64,000 nucleotides of DNA, taken from assembly GCA_021399435.1 (NCBI GenBank), contig JAJTUP010000002.1, positions 620,001-684,000 of the forward strand, read 5' to 3'. Both the position numbers and the translations under genes were made by a program. This DNA comes from Diaporthe sp. PMI_573. Its lineage: Eukaryota > Ascomycota > Sordariomycetes > Diaporthales > Diaporthaceae. Below the pieces are notes generated by a model. That model saw only the letters and a list, made by a program, of their open reading frames with translations. It was not told where the DNA came from and did not search any database. This document shows positions 49,106 to 61,035 of the stretch, piece by piece (position 1 is the first letter of the stretch; the number at the start of each line of letters is the position of its first letter).

Positions 49106-50337
49106 CGAGCCTAAGGCTGGGACTGGAAAATTATGGGTAATAAACTTGCTCATCACGCGAAATGCAATGCTTTTCCCACATTCAAATCCTCTCTGATTGT
49201 ATAGTTCCACTCAAGGAATTCTCCTTCCTGAAAATAGATGCACTCCCGAGGCGACCACACAAGGGAAGGGCTGTCAAGGCCTAGTTATATAAAATTGACC
49301 TGATCTGCGAACCTAGATCAAAATTACCGCTGTCCAACCCTTCCTCGTATCGAATGATTTGCTTGTTTGAGGGCTGTAGTTCCAAATTAGAATCGCTCAG
49401 TCAAACCTTGGCACATCTTTGTGGTGTTCAAAAGACAGCAATCACTTGCAAGCTTTCTTGTCACTCGATTTAACAAGACCCTACCCTCCCCCCACAAATG
49501 GAGACATCTTAACATGGAATCTTAGATTAATTGGAGAGGTCACTTCAAGAAGGTTCGCAGGCCTATGTAGTCTGGCAATGAATGTGGTTAACGGTGGTTA
49601 TGGGTCTGGACGCCTTTAAAAAGGGGCTTCTGCTGTTAGATTTTAATTTTTGGTCAACTACGCTTACCTTGAGCACAAACATCGCAATTTTGCTAGACCA
49701 TCGTCCCTTACACACATACTGTGCAGCAGTGGAGAGATCACTCCTGGGCAGGGACCAAGCGGCCGGTGGTAACAACGTCCTGCTTCTTTCTCCCAACCCA
49801 ATGCTGGGGCACGGCCTAGAGCAGATGTTTCCATGCAGAGAAAAGCAGAGCGAATTTCGTATCAGAAGGCATATAATGGTGTATATATTGACTGTAAAAG
49901 TCTAGCAATATCCAGGATACGAACCAGAGCAGCAGCGAGTAAGGAGCACATAATGGGAAGGCAATGATTTGTAACGTGCTTTAAGGTCACTCGGAAACTG
50001 CCCATGGTCGGTTACCTGAGATTGAAAGTGGCGATCAGTCTTCTCCATTCACTAACCTACTGCAGCAGGACGTGCTCAACTCACGTCGGTTAGCCCGGGG
50101 TACTTCCTTCCATTTAGCCTGACTGCAGGTGGTGAGGCACCCGAGGGCCGGTAGCTCCAGCGGTGAGGTCACTACCCGGTGGAGCCAAGTGGCGCACGGA
50201 CCCTCACCCGCAGCCTCCCCAAACAAGCTGCCTTGAAAGGCCACTCACTTTTTTCGACCTTCAGCTCTGCTCAACATCATCTCCTCCACCCCCGATTGTT
50301 CATCAACCAACCGCATCACCACCTTCATCCTGACAAG
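49106..50337. other. intergenic region HET / srp1
   Basis: About 1.2 kb with no supported gene. The first half is AT-richer HET 3' flank. The last 100 bases are a C/T- and CCACC-rich leader ahead of the srp1 ATG. Confidence 0.5.
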
Positions 50338-51566
50338 ATGTCTCGTGGTGGTCAGACTCTCTACGTCACTGGCTTCAGCCACGGCACTCGTGCCCGCGAC
50401 CTCGCCTACGAATTCGAACGGTAATTTCGATCCCTCCTTGCCTCAGCCCACCACCCACCCAAAAGCCTCCCGTCCAAGTCCAGTCCAGTCCAGTCTCTCG
50501 AGGACTCTTCCATCCTCCCAGCCGCCCTCGCCCTCGCGTCGAAGTGTTCGCTGTGTATAAACCACCGTCGTGTCGTACCCACCGTCGTGCCATGCCTCCG
50601 CCCTGCCCCCCATCGTGTCGTCCCCCTCCACCATTCGATCGAGCGGTCGGCGATGACAGAACGCTTCCAAACAAACGCGCTTGGCTTTGCACCGGGCAAG
50701 TCGCCTGTCAACGGTATCCATCCGGGATCGCGACACTACCTCGAAGCGGCGATGCGATCGCAAATTCCGAGAGATCCTTGATCCATTGCGCTTGGTTTTG
50801 GACACTACTGACATCACACGACACAGCTATGGCAGGCTCGTCCGATGCGACATCCCTGCGCCTCGTAGTGCTTCGAGCAGGCTGTAAGCATCCCGCTCCA
50901 TCCCGACAGGTACCGGCCCGCCGTTGTTTGCTGACTCGACCATCAGGTTCGCGTTTGTGGAGTACGAGGACCGTCGCGATGCCGATGATGCCTATCACGA
51001 CATGCATAACAAGCGGATCGGACGTGATGACATCCTGAAGATCGAGGTAAGCCAGTTACCCATCGCAGCTGCCATCGCCTAGCGTTCATGCACTCATACT
51101 CTTCTCCAGTGGGCCCGCACTCCTCCTTCTGCGTCCTGGCGCTTCGATTCCGGCCGTGACCGTGACCGTCGCCCGCCGCGTTCTCCTCGCCGCCGGACTC
51201 CCAGCCCCCGACGCACTCGCGACTACTCTCCTCGCAAGGATGACCGTCGCGAGCGTGATCGTTATGATGACCGTGACCGCCGTGACACTCGCGACCGCTC
51301 GCGATCTCCTGACCGCCGGTAAGCCGCTTTCCATCGGCCTTACAAACTTAAACTACACGAGATGCTGATATTGCAGACATAGTGACCGCGACGATCGGGA
51401 TCGGGACGACAGGGACGACCGCGATCGCCGTGAGAACGGAGCGAACGGCGATGACCGCAAGCGTAAGCATAGAACCCACCTGGATCCGTCCTGCTACCCG
51501 CTAACGCATCAAACAGCCCTCGACAGCCCGCCTCCGGCTCACGATGACCTCGACACCGCGGAGTAG
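50338..51566 (+). CDS. srp1: SR-type splicing factor with one RRM (fission-yeast Srp1-like)
   Basis: SR proteins bind exonic enhancers and help spliceosome assembly in the nucleus. Six exons close exactly: 50338-50420, 50827-50883, 50947-51046, 51110-51318, 51377-51462 and 51517-51566, for 194 residues. The RRM (about 7-80) reads TLYVTGFSHGTRARDLAYEF, RYGRLVRCDIPAPR and LFAFVEYEDRRDADDAYHDM, then WARTPPSASWRF. The tail is an RD/RS-rich domain (RDRDRRPPRSPRRRTPSPRR, then DRDDRDRDDRDDRDRR), a target for SR kinases. The first ATG context AAGATGTC is good. Intron 1 (50421-50826) is 406 bases, far longer than the other four (54-63 bases), which may signal splicing-level autoregulation. It converges with maf1. 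Confidence 0.94.
50421..50826 (+). promoter_or_regulatory. unusually long first intron of the SR-factor gene
   Basis: Donor CG|gtaatt is weaker than the gtaagc donors of the other srp1 introns; the acceptor follows a CTGACATCACACGACACAG end. The interior is C-rich and carries CCGTCGTGTCGT and CATCGTGTCGTC-type near-repeats at about 50,562-50,625. Retention would shift the reading frame. A regulatory role is inferred only from length, donor strength and gene type. Confidence 0.4.
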
Positions 51567-52814
51567 ACGTAAAGCGCACGAGTCACGGATCACGGATGTG
51601 GATTGCGAGGTTTCTGCTCTTCCCCTTTCCCGCGGCACTAACTGAACGGAATGCTTGGTCCACTTTGACTTCCTTAATATGGGTGTTTTAGTTTCCGATG
51701 CGGATGCGGACATCGGCGGTTTCTCTTGACGGCGTCGGAAGAGCGCAAAAGGCTGCGCCCGAAACTCGGTCGATTATTCTCTCGGAAACGGGTTTTTCCT
51801 CACTAAGAATGGAACAGAAATCGCGAAAAAAGTACTTTTAGATCATCGTAGGCCAAATACCATGCACGCATTGCTCCATGAAGCAAGACTCTTGTGGTTC
51901 TCGTGTGAAACCTCTCGCTGAATTGACTTCGGCTCAAGCTCACCTGTATATGTACTAGGGATACGATCACTTTCACCTGACACATTTCGATCGGTTTCAT
52001 TATCACAATCACAGACTGGCCACTGCTGTCCATACGTCACTCCAAGCTCCATCACGCAGTCCATAGTGCAATTCTCTTGTGCATTCTGGTATTTCCATGA
52101 CTTGTTCAGTCAGCCGGACTCCTGGCACCTGTGTTTCTTCGTGCCCAGGAGGGTAGCAAGCTAAATATGAGAACATAACGCATGTCAAGTGAGGACGAGA
52201 ACCACTCTCCTGGGCCGGATGGACGAACACGCAGTTCGCCCCTTTCCCCTCCTCCGGTGAAATCACATGCGGAAACGCCTTGCCATAATCAACACACCTT
52301 ACCATCCGGCCGCTCCTGAACCCTGTGAACTGTGTGAAAATAAGAAAGAACAGAAAGAAGAAACCCGGTTCCTTGCTGCGGCTAGTTGCAGGCGCAAGTA
52401 CAATATTAAAGGCAGACAACAGTCAAGTGGCCCCCGCCCGGCGCCTGGCGGTAGGTAGGAGGCGCCGGCCGCCAGCCGAGGGGGCCGCGCAGGATATATC
52501 AAGTCGACCGCACGAGGCTCGCATATCCTCAGTCCGAAATAGAAACATGAATGTAGGAGCCAAACAAAAGCATCATCTCGAGGTGCAACCTCGAAAGACA
52601 CAAAAAAGAGGCCATGTGCCGGGCCCAACGCCGACTGCGTTGAAGCAGTGTGACCCAGCCCGCCTCGCGCTCCGTATGCATATCCAAGAAAAACGCCATG
52701 TCCAACAGCAAGAACATCCCATAAGCGGATCAAATAAGACGAAATAGGGCGTAAGGAAACAGACAAACCAGCAGGCACAGCGAGCTCGAGTTCGAGCCCC
52801 GGGGAGGGGCAAGC
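51567..52814. other. convergent intergenic region srp1 / maf1
   Basis: About 1.25 kb between convergent stop codons. No believable ORF is present. The long space suggests extended 3' UTRs. Confidence 0.5.
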
Positions 52815-54046
52815 TCACTCGATCTCCATCCTGCCGGCGATGTCCTCGCTCATGCCGCGCAGGGCGCTCAGCCGCGGGCTCGTCTCGTGCTCATCGGGGT
52901 TCTCATCCTCGGAGACTTCATCGCTAAAGTCATCACTGAAGCCGTCGTCGTAGTCCTCGTAGCTGCCCGCGAACTCGTCGAGCTCGAGCACGCCGTCCTT
53001 GTCGCGGTTCCACGCGAGGCCGTCGTCCGCGTAGTCGTCCTCGTCGTCGCTGGTGGGCATGCGCTCGGCCTCGCGGTCGCCCAGCCAGTACCTGGCGCGC
53101 TTGTTGGCGCCTGCGTCCTCGAGCTGCAGCTGCCTGCGTTTTCGCAGGTCGCTCGTCGACGAAGAGGGCGTCAGCGACATGGCGCCGCTCCGCTGGCGGT
53201 GGCGGAGCGGCGAGGGCGGGTTGTAGCTGTGTGATACCACGGGTACGCCCCGGACGTAGAGGTACGCGACGCGCTTGCGCTCCCTGTTGAAGAAGAGGTA
53301 GTGCAGGCTCCAGATGGCGGCTGTCTCCTCGTCAAAGGGGTTCGAGGTCGGTTGGTATGAGAAGACGGCGCACTCCTTGAGCGTCATCTCCTTATCGATG
53401 AGGGCCCACATGTGGGGGCCCCAGGGTGGAGACTCCGTGCCGGACACGGCCGGGGGCGACGACCCCGTGTCGGCTGCGGCAGCCTTGGACCTCTTACTTG
53501 GTGGAAGTAATGAGGTCATGGGGAATTCAGTGGTGGATGGCGCGTTGGGCCGCGCGCTGTGCAGAGTCGTGTCGAGGTTGGCGACCACCTTCCTCAACAT
53601 GCGCTCGCGCTTGAAGTCGGCAGGCCGCAAGACGTGGCTGAAGTCATAGTCTGGATGCGAGGCGTTCAATGTCGCGATGAGGTATGCGAACGTCCTGCGA
53701 CTTGAGATGTCGGAAAGGGGGCCAAAGGGACTTGACCGGGACAGGTTGAGGGTGGTACGCTGGGGCGGTGACAGGCTGGACCCGAACTTGAGCAGGGCGG
53801 CATGTTGTGTTTCTAGCGACTTGTCAATGTTCTTGTAGAGCTTCTTGTCGGAGCCTGCGGCCTTTGTCGTGTACAGATCGCAGCCGCCGGTAACGTGACA
53901 ATCGGGAGTGTCGAAGTTGAGCGCGCTGGCGACGACGTCAAAGTCGCGAAGGGGTAGGAACTACGGAGAGAGTTCGGGTTAGACTTGCGCACCCCTGGTG
54001 ATTGCAGAACTATGCATGCACATGAATCCAGTCTGCGTACCTTCAT
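52815..54046 (-). CDS. maf1: Maf1, negative regulator of RNA polymerase III
   Basis: Maf1 represses Pol III when nutrients or TORC1 activity fall; phosphorylation keeps it inactive. The coding region starts with a six-base exon (54046-54041, ATGAAG) followed by an 80-base intron, then 53960-52815, for 383 residues. Box A is MKFLPLRDFDVVASALNF; box B is NASHPDYDFSHVLRP with FKRERMLRKVV; box C is AIWSLHYLFFNRERKRVAYL. Between A and B lie Ser-rich segments (SSLSPPQRTT, LNLSRSSPFGPLSDISSRRT) that could be PKA/Sch9/TOR sites, and a KRSKAAA stretch that may be a nuclear signal. The C-terminus is very acidic (DEDDYADDGLAWNRDKDG, YDDGFSDDFSDEVSEDE). Splitting after codon 2 is required to reach the canonical start. 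Confidence 0.97.
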
Positions 54047-55688
54047 CTTGAAGATGCGTGCTCTTTGAGAGACTCTGTGGCGAGTGTTCCGCTCGACGTG
54101 GTGTGGTGTTGGCGGCGTGGGCGGGTGTTATCGAGTAGGTGGAGTTGTGTTATCATGGAACCGCTGCGTCATCCAAATGGAACGCGATCACAAAGGGGCC
54201 ACTTCGCAAGGTGCAACCTAGTGCTGAAATGTATGAAAATAACAAAGGAATCAAGCGGACCACCCGGCTACTTGACCCGCGAAAGGGTTCGGATAAAGGC
54301 AGTTGCTGGGTGGGATGTTCTGGTGAGGTGGTGCAGTTGCTTGTGACGGGATCAAGTGGAGGTCGGACATGCGGTGGGTTCCTGATTGTCAGTCGGTCAG
54401 GCTGGCGCAGTCGCAGTCGCAGTCGCGGGTCGCTGCAACAGTCCAGAACGCGATAGCGTCCAGGTGGATTTTACTGGGTAGGAAATGCCATCGAGAAGTG
54501 ATTAATGGTGTTCTGGGCAAGGCTGATGGGTGGTTCTTGGTAGGGAATGCAGGGGCTTTGTTCAGGAGAGGAGATGAGGTGGTGATAACGGAGTAGACAT
54601 GACAGGCAGGCAAGTCGGGTACACGGGCGGGCGGGCGTTTCGGGGGACCAGGGAAGCCGCCAGTTGGTCTGTCTGACACTGGGTCCTGTAAGCAACCCTG
54701 GAAGAGACCCCCGGCACATGGGCTGAGACTAGGTGCCAAGTCGCTCTTGGGGAGTGGGGGGCCCGGGGGAGGGGCCAGCTGTGAGGAACAGCAGCACAAC
54801 AAAGGAGTCGCGCTCAGCCCCTGAGACTCCGCTGCGACTTGCTGCAGCCCGTCAAGGTTGGTGGGTGTGTGGCCTGGCTCGGGACTCGGGTGCATTGATG
54901 CGGGGACTCGTTAGCGATGACGAATGATAAGCCAGACGGACACCACGAGTAGCGTCCCGTGGGCAGCCGGTCAGGAGAGTCAAGTTAGCACATGAGCAGC
55001 CAGTCTCCTTGGACTCGCCCGCCGCATTCTTTGAGACGTTAGAACGTGTACAAGCCTGCCCGGCTGGATGGACGGCTGGTTTCGCGGACTAATCGATGAA
55101 CGAACGAACGAGCCAACCAACCGGAGGATAGATGTACCGAGTGTGCGATGTGTGGGTGAATTGAACCTGGTCTGCCGCAAACGGACTGCGTCATCCGAGG
55201 ACAGACCTCGCAAGTCTCTATTAGCACCAAATCAACAGATATGCGTACCTCCGACTCCCAGCCTGTACGGCGCCTCGTCTGTCAACTGCTTCCCGAGCTC
55301 TGCCCAGACCGAGCTCTTGAAACCGTGTGGTCTTCCTGTTCGTCCCAATTGCCTCGGGTGGAGCGCAGCCCACCTGCTCAATTCCCTAGCCCAAACCGTG
55401 TACGCCTGACTCCCATGCAACGTGCAATCACGATCTTCAAAGTGCCGTTGTTCATGCTCCCGTCGGCGCCTCAGCTTGAGGACCCTGCCCAGGTTGTCTC
55501 TTCCTCGGTGGCTAGCCCATCACAGTATGCCGATGTCTTTGAGCGCGGTTTTAACGTGCTCCATTTCCTGCGTATGTCGTAGGTCTGTTAGCCGGAGCCA
55601 GACACCACTCGACCGCGTGTCTTCCCCGGTGTATGGACATGTAGATGGAACATTTGGGTAGTTAGGCAATAATATGTTTCCAGCTGCG
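54047..55688. other. intergenic region maf1 / AP-1 sigma
   Basis: About 1.6 kb. The first part is the maf1 promoter. Around 55,230-55,600 both strands are open for 60-110 codons but neither reads as a known protein, and no splice chain emerges. I leave it unannotated. Confidence 0.5.
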
Positions 55689-56411
55689 TTACATGATCTT
55701 GGTCACTTCGTCCTCGACCTGGCGGCAGTGGAAAGGGCGTCAGCGAGCTGCACTGCATAGTTGAATGGCGGGAAGCGCAGCAGGAGGGTGATAACGACGA
55801 GGGGTTTGTGGTCTAATACACAAATGGCACGTCCGAACCGGCGGTAGCTCGAGTGGGTGACGCGACGGCAACAGGAAAGAAAGAACAAAAACTTGACTGA
55901 CCTCCATGTCCTCCAATGAGTCCTGCTGCGCAATGCATCGTAACACCGTCTTCTTGCTGCTCTCCTGCAGTTCGCCGGCGAGCAGTAGCTCGTCGAGTAT
56001 CCAGTATGCCTTGGTGAAAGAGAAGATGATGTCGAGCTCGCAGACGTTTCCGTAGTACTTGTCCATCTGCTCGACGTAGCGGTGGATGATCTCGAGCGTG
56101 ATGAGCTCGTTGTCGTCGGAGGATGCGCCGGCGATGAAGAACAGGGAGGCGTATCGGCGGTAGACGATCTTGGTGTCCTTGTACTCGAGGAAGTTACACA
56201 TGCGCGTTCGCCTGGCCAGGACCAGCTGGGAGACATCTTTGACGATCTTGGCCTTCTCCTTGGGGGACATGGTCTGGAACCATTTCGCAAGACGCTGCAG
56301 GTGCGTTTCGGGTCAGGTTTGCGCTGCGAGGCAATAGGGGGCCCATGATGGCAGAGGACAACATACAACTTTGCCCTGACGGGACAGCAGGATCAGGTAG
56401 TTGATTGCCAT
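55689..56411 (-). CDS. aps1: AP-1 clathrin adaptor complex small subunit sigma
   Basis: AP-1 sigma is the small chain of the heterotetramer that sorts cargo between trans-Golgi and endosomes; with gamma it reads dileucine signals. Three minus-strand exons, all phase 0, are 56411-56367, 56294-55902 and 55718-55689, for 155 residues. The sequence is highly conserved: [120 protein letters not shown] and ending VEDEVTKIM. Length fits the usual 155-158 residues. The last exon encodes only nine residues. SRQGKVRL and the absence of AP-2/AP-3 features favour AP-1. Confidence 0.97.
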
Positions 56412-59400
56412 GATGGCAATCCCATCAGACGGTGATGGCTGGGAGGGGTCGGCTGGTGGGGATTCGCGAAGAGAGCGGACGTTGTCGTCGCCACTCTTAA
56501 CTGTCCTTACCAAGATTTGCTGGGCAGTCAAGCAGTCGGGTCGGCCACGAGGGGTGCAACGTTGGAGTGTCCAGGCACTTACTTGCCCCAGGGTGGAGCG
56601 CCCTTAGGCCGCGGCGGCAGCAATGGGGTCTTACAGGTCCTCATGCACGAGCCAGCCTGCGTCACAAGCGCCCGAAGCGGGAGCGCTCTACGGAGGCCAA
56701 CTCAGCTGAGACTTGCACGACCAACGTTCACTAAACTGCTATTGCACTGGAATCTGAACAACGGTGTTGCCATGATTGGCATGAAAAGCATAAAATCCTC
56801 TGGCATAACGTAGCTCCGAAGCACTCGGGGGTTTGTTTAAAATTTCAGGAGGAATCAAATTTTACACGGACATTTGTTTCTTCCCGTGAGACACCCTGGC
56901 AGACAAATCTCTGTGCCAGAGCTCAAGGCCGTCCCGTGCAACAAGCTCTGTACAGACCTTCTTCTGTGGGACTCTGACTATCTGTGTCGTAAATAATCTC
57001 AAAAGCTTGCAAAATGCATGCACCAAAGGAAGTCTAACCTGGTCAGATGTTGAAACAGCGTCTCGCACGACGATGTCTTGGGGTGATGTACAGGTCATGG
57101 TGGCAATGGCGTAGATATCCGGTCTGGCACAGATGATTGTAGCGTCCACTTCGTACTTGTGTTTTGAGATATGCTACCGTGCTCTGCCGCCAGCGCTGAG
57201 AAACTGGATCTCCTGCTGAGCGTTCACGTCTTGCAAGAAGCTTGTCGGCATTGACGACACGCCCCATGCCAGCGACTCAGAGGTGCCTAACAGGTGCAAT
57301 CGAGGATCTACTTTTAGACCTTGGCATCATTCTTGCTTCGAGGCTCCTACAGGGGCAACTTGTGTGATCTCGCTATAGCACTCGACGTATCGGACATTGT
57401 TGCCGCACACGAACTAGCGACTCAGCACGATCATTAATAGCTGTCTCGAATTGTGACCATTTTCCGATCTTAGTTATTGATGACTGTGAAGTCTAGACAT
57501 GTCAGAGGGTTGACGCGGCTCACCCTATCAGATATTGGGCCCTTGTCCAGGTTTAGCACGAAGACAACCTCTCGTCTCTCGTCACAAACAGCCTTCCCTC
57601 AATACTCTGTCAGGCAGGTTGTAGTGTTCCCATGGGCACAAAATCAATGTAGATGAACCAGACTGAGGATCAACTACTGGACCCGGCAGCTGGGGGCGAT
57701 ATCAATTTCTTGCGTGGACTTTTGCCAGCGCTGGCCAAGCGCGTCCCCGTAGCCGTTGAATCTTATCCCCAAGGCCGGTGAGCTGGTCAATGTCAAGTTG
57801 TCCGGTCCCACAACCCGTTTCGGACAGTACCATGGCTGCTGTGGTGGTGCTCGTCATGTAACTACTAGTTGTCACACAAGCGGCACTCTGCGGGGCTGAT
57901 GCATGTTCAGGGCCTCCACATGGTCCGGCTTAGAGGTGAATCGATGGTCCCTTGGAGAGGAAAGGCGGTAAGGTGCTCACGTGTTTCAACCTGAGACTGT
58001 GGTACTATGAGCTCTGATATATTCCCTCCAGATGCGTATCGTCTTGATCCTCTTTTCGTTTCCTAGAAGAGCTAACTCTTCTACACATTTGAGCTCCAAA
58101 ATATACCGATCTCTGATCATTCTGAAGAAATCCACTGCCACTCAATATGGTTCCCAGCAAGACCTTTGGCGAGAAAGACGTCGCTCCGGCCTGGGTGATT
58201 GTTGGACTGTGTGGCAGGCGAAGATCTGGGGTCCTGGCGCATCGCAGTGCGACGCCAAGTTCCGAGACAAGATCGTCAGCACCCGACTGGTCAATGGGTT
58301 CCCGATGCTTGAAGCACGGCTAGTACTTACAGGACTTTCTGGTTGGCTGGAAGCGCACACCGGTCTGGCTGGAGCACCACACGAGTTGCAAGTCAAGCCA
58401 AAAGGGCAATACCAGTAGGACATTCACTCAGAGCGCGCAGTATGCATTCGTGGCTTCCGGTCTTTATGTCTATCTTCTTCAGGCCCGGGTGGAGCAACCG
58501 TAATAAATACTCTCGAGATCTTCTAGAGGACGTGGGCTCCCTAGTGATATTGCCCAAGTCAAAACTGATATTGTTTATTGCACTTATGTAATTCCTACTA
58601 GTACTTCTATATCATAGAATGTGCAAATCGTGTTAGTTCCTGGTGCGAGCCCACACTGAGCATGTTATGCAATGAGACGTTAGACTGTCGCTCACGTCTG
58701 TAGCCGAACCTGATCAGGGATAGTTTTGCATTGATTTCACTGCAATGTTACGGAGTGGCTGGCTTGAACTGGGCTGGTCCTGAGCCCGACTCTCAGAACT
58801 CCCCGAAGACAAGTTGCAGTCGACCATCCCTAAGCTCCGCCCGCCCGCTTAGCTTGACCACGCATGTGATGACAACACCATTTTATGTAAAATGGCTGGA
58901 TTCGAACCAGTCTTGCCACGATTTCATGAGATAGGGCGTTCCGATCTAGTGAAGATCCCGCGTGTTCAACATCGCTGCATGCAGATTTGTCCAACTGGCC
59001 AGACCGAGTCCCCTCTGTGTGTCTCACCTAACCAGGACACAACAGCAACATCTCCACTCTCAGCAGGAAGACTGGACAGGAGGCTTGGCTTTGGCGAGCT
59101 CCGAAACGCCATGTCTTCAGTGTTACCCTGGAAATAGGCCTTGTATGTTACATTATTGGACGGTTCTAGACGGACAGTCGGACAGAAACAGGTTCGACAG
59201 GCAGGAGATGAATTGGAAGGATGGGGGAAAGACGAGGGAGATGGAGGTGAGGGAAGGAGGAAAAGAGGGGGACCGAAGAGGGTGTGAGAGGGCAATGGGA
59301 GGGTGCGAGGAGTAGAACACCAGTCGAAGTATATAGAGGACCTTTGCTTCCCTCGATATCAGATTTCGTTCTCCACACGCCTCAACACATGAGACTCACA

Positions 59401-59489
59401 TAATTTTGTGCAAGTTAACAACCAACACAGACTATTAGGTTCGAGATAACTTCATTGAACTTCACAACCCGACCACCTACTCATCCAAC
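56412..59489. other. 3.1-kb intergenic region
   Basis: Promoter of aps1, then sequence without a convincing gene. A short frame from 58,149 (MVPSKTFGEKDVAPAW) begins protein-like but soon loses it. At 58,879-58,910 there is an inverted repeat CATTTTA-TG-TAAAATG followed by CTGG-ATTCGAA-CCAG, a T-arm-like hairpin that does not extend to a full tRNA. Confidence 0.5.
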
Positions 59490-59933
59490 ATGTCTTCCCA
59501 CAATACCCTCGGCAACTCTGAGTGGCTCAAGACCGGCCAGAGCCTCTGGAGCAGCGACGGCTCTGTTGAGTTCAAGATGCAGGGGGATGGCAAGATCGCC
59601 GTGTATTGGGGAGGCAAGTGTCAGTTCCAGAACACCGCTGAGCAGACTTCCGGCGTCAAGGGCCTTATAATGCAGGAAGATGGTAACCTGGTCATGTAGT
59701 ACGTTCTTGGATGCCTTTGTGCAATCCCCCCACCTAATACTAACGTCCACTGATTCCTGATCAATATTAATAATGAGGCTTTTTGAAGCACCAATGATGG
59801 CAAACCCATCTGGCAGACCAACACTGCCAGCCCCTCGGGCAATAATACCTGCATCGTCGCCGTGCAGAACGATGGCAACGTTGTCATATACAAGGGCACT
59901 CCTATCTGGTCCAGCGGCACCCAGAAGCGCTAG
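59490..59933 (+). CDS. bulb-type (GNA-like) mannose-binding lectin
   Basis: GNA-like lectins form a beta-prism of three subdomains, each binding mannose through QxDxNxVxY. Exons 59490-59698 and 59789-59933 join as TA|C, giving 117 residues, the normal size of a single domain. Motif 1 (Q31-Y39, QGDGKIAVY) has lost the Asn and Val; motif 2 (Q62-Y70, QEDGNLVMY) and motif 3 (Q96-Y104, QNDGNVVIY) are intact. The final Tyr of motif 2 is created by splicing. SLWSSDGSVEFKMQ, PIWQTN and PIWSSGTQ are typical strand ends. Cys44 and Cys91 could pair. No signal peptide is present, so it is probably cytosolic, as for other fungal lectins thought to act against fungivores or in development. The role here is unknown. 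Confidence 0.9.
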
Positions 59934-61035
59934 ATCAAGCCGAGCATCATCACGACCCTACTTTCTCTGTTGGGCGGGAGGGGGGGTGGGGCATTGGTAA
60001 TGCAGCAAACCAGCGGCAAGGATCAAGGAGAGCAATAAGTTTCAACCTGGCATTGAGTATGTTGATATGACAGGTTGCCAGTATCTTCTACCTGACTAGT
60101 AGTCACTCATTCCTAGATAGGTGAATATAATTATTGCCTCAGTGCATTGTTGCACTATGATATGGTTCTGCTGTGCTAGCTGGGTTTGAGTTTTGAAGAT
60201 GGCGATGAAATGCAAGTTCTGATCAATGTTATGAGACCCAATTCCACCGACTTGCCGTTCCAATTTTTGCAGCATACGCATCTTCTGGCTCCTTTGGCCT
60301 GCTCCCTATCTCGACATGTGCTTATTCTGGGGGTGATATGCACACCAAAAGTCCTTGGGCTTGTGCTGTTGTTTTATTCAGCTTGAGTAGCAATGTTTGT
60401 TGAATCAGAGATGGTAATTTCGATTGCAATGGCCTCCAGAGTAACTTATCAGATGAATCGCATATATTTATTGGTATCCTGTATAATTTTGAGTCTCACA
60501 ACGTCACTATTTATTTGTTTCTCCATAAGTATCTCTTCGAGCAAGGGCCAAAGCGTTGCGCTGCTCGTCCGGGGATGTAAGTTATAGTTAAGAGGCTGGA
60601 ATAATCTTCTCGATACCAACCTAAAGGATAATCATCTTGGAAGCGGCTTTGATAATGAATTAGCCTTCACCCATCTGTATACGTGCCGTCCCGGACCACT
60701 CCCTGTCCCCCTGGTCTTCCAGAGTCCGAGGCTCGCTTTGCAGGGCAAGTGCTTATCAACCCTGCTACTGGGCGAGAGCCTCTCATTGTTGAGCTGGGGC
60801 GTAAGACTATCAATAGTCCCTGCGCCGATCCCCAATCATCCGTTTGAAAATTGCATTTGGAGGCCGGCACAAGGGTTCAAAAGATACGCAAACCCCGCAG
60901 CAGGGTGCCATTGGTTATCAACCAGTCTGTCCAGTTGAGACACGGCGACTATAAACACTCAACGCGATGCCCTGTCATATTGGTAGAAATGTTCCCCTGC
61001 TTGCTTACAATTGTTGCTTTTGTTCCCAGTCAAAA
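59934..61035. other. intergenic region lectin / permease
   Basis: About 1.1 kb, AT-rich between about 60,060 and 60,650. No gene, repeat or RNA is recognised. The last part is the permease promoter and leader. Confidence 0.5.

Noticed and set aside
55230..55600. Possible small gene on either strand between maf1 and aps1
   Set aside because: Both strands are open for 60-110 codons (e.g. MEHVKTALKDIGIL on minus, stopped at once); no frame has clear support and no splice chain could be built.
58032..58418. Small + strand ORF, including MVPSKTFGEKDVAPAW from 58149
   Set aside because: The first 25 residues look protein-like but the rest does not, and no intron reconciles the frames; too weak to annotate.
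58890..58975. tRNA on the minus strand suggested by a GGTTCGAATCC-like B box
   Set aside because: The T-stem is short by one pair, no matching A box or acceptor stem is found at the right spacing.
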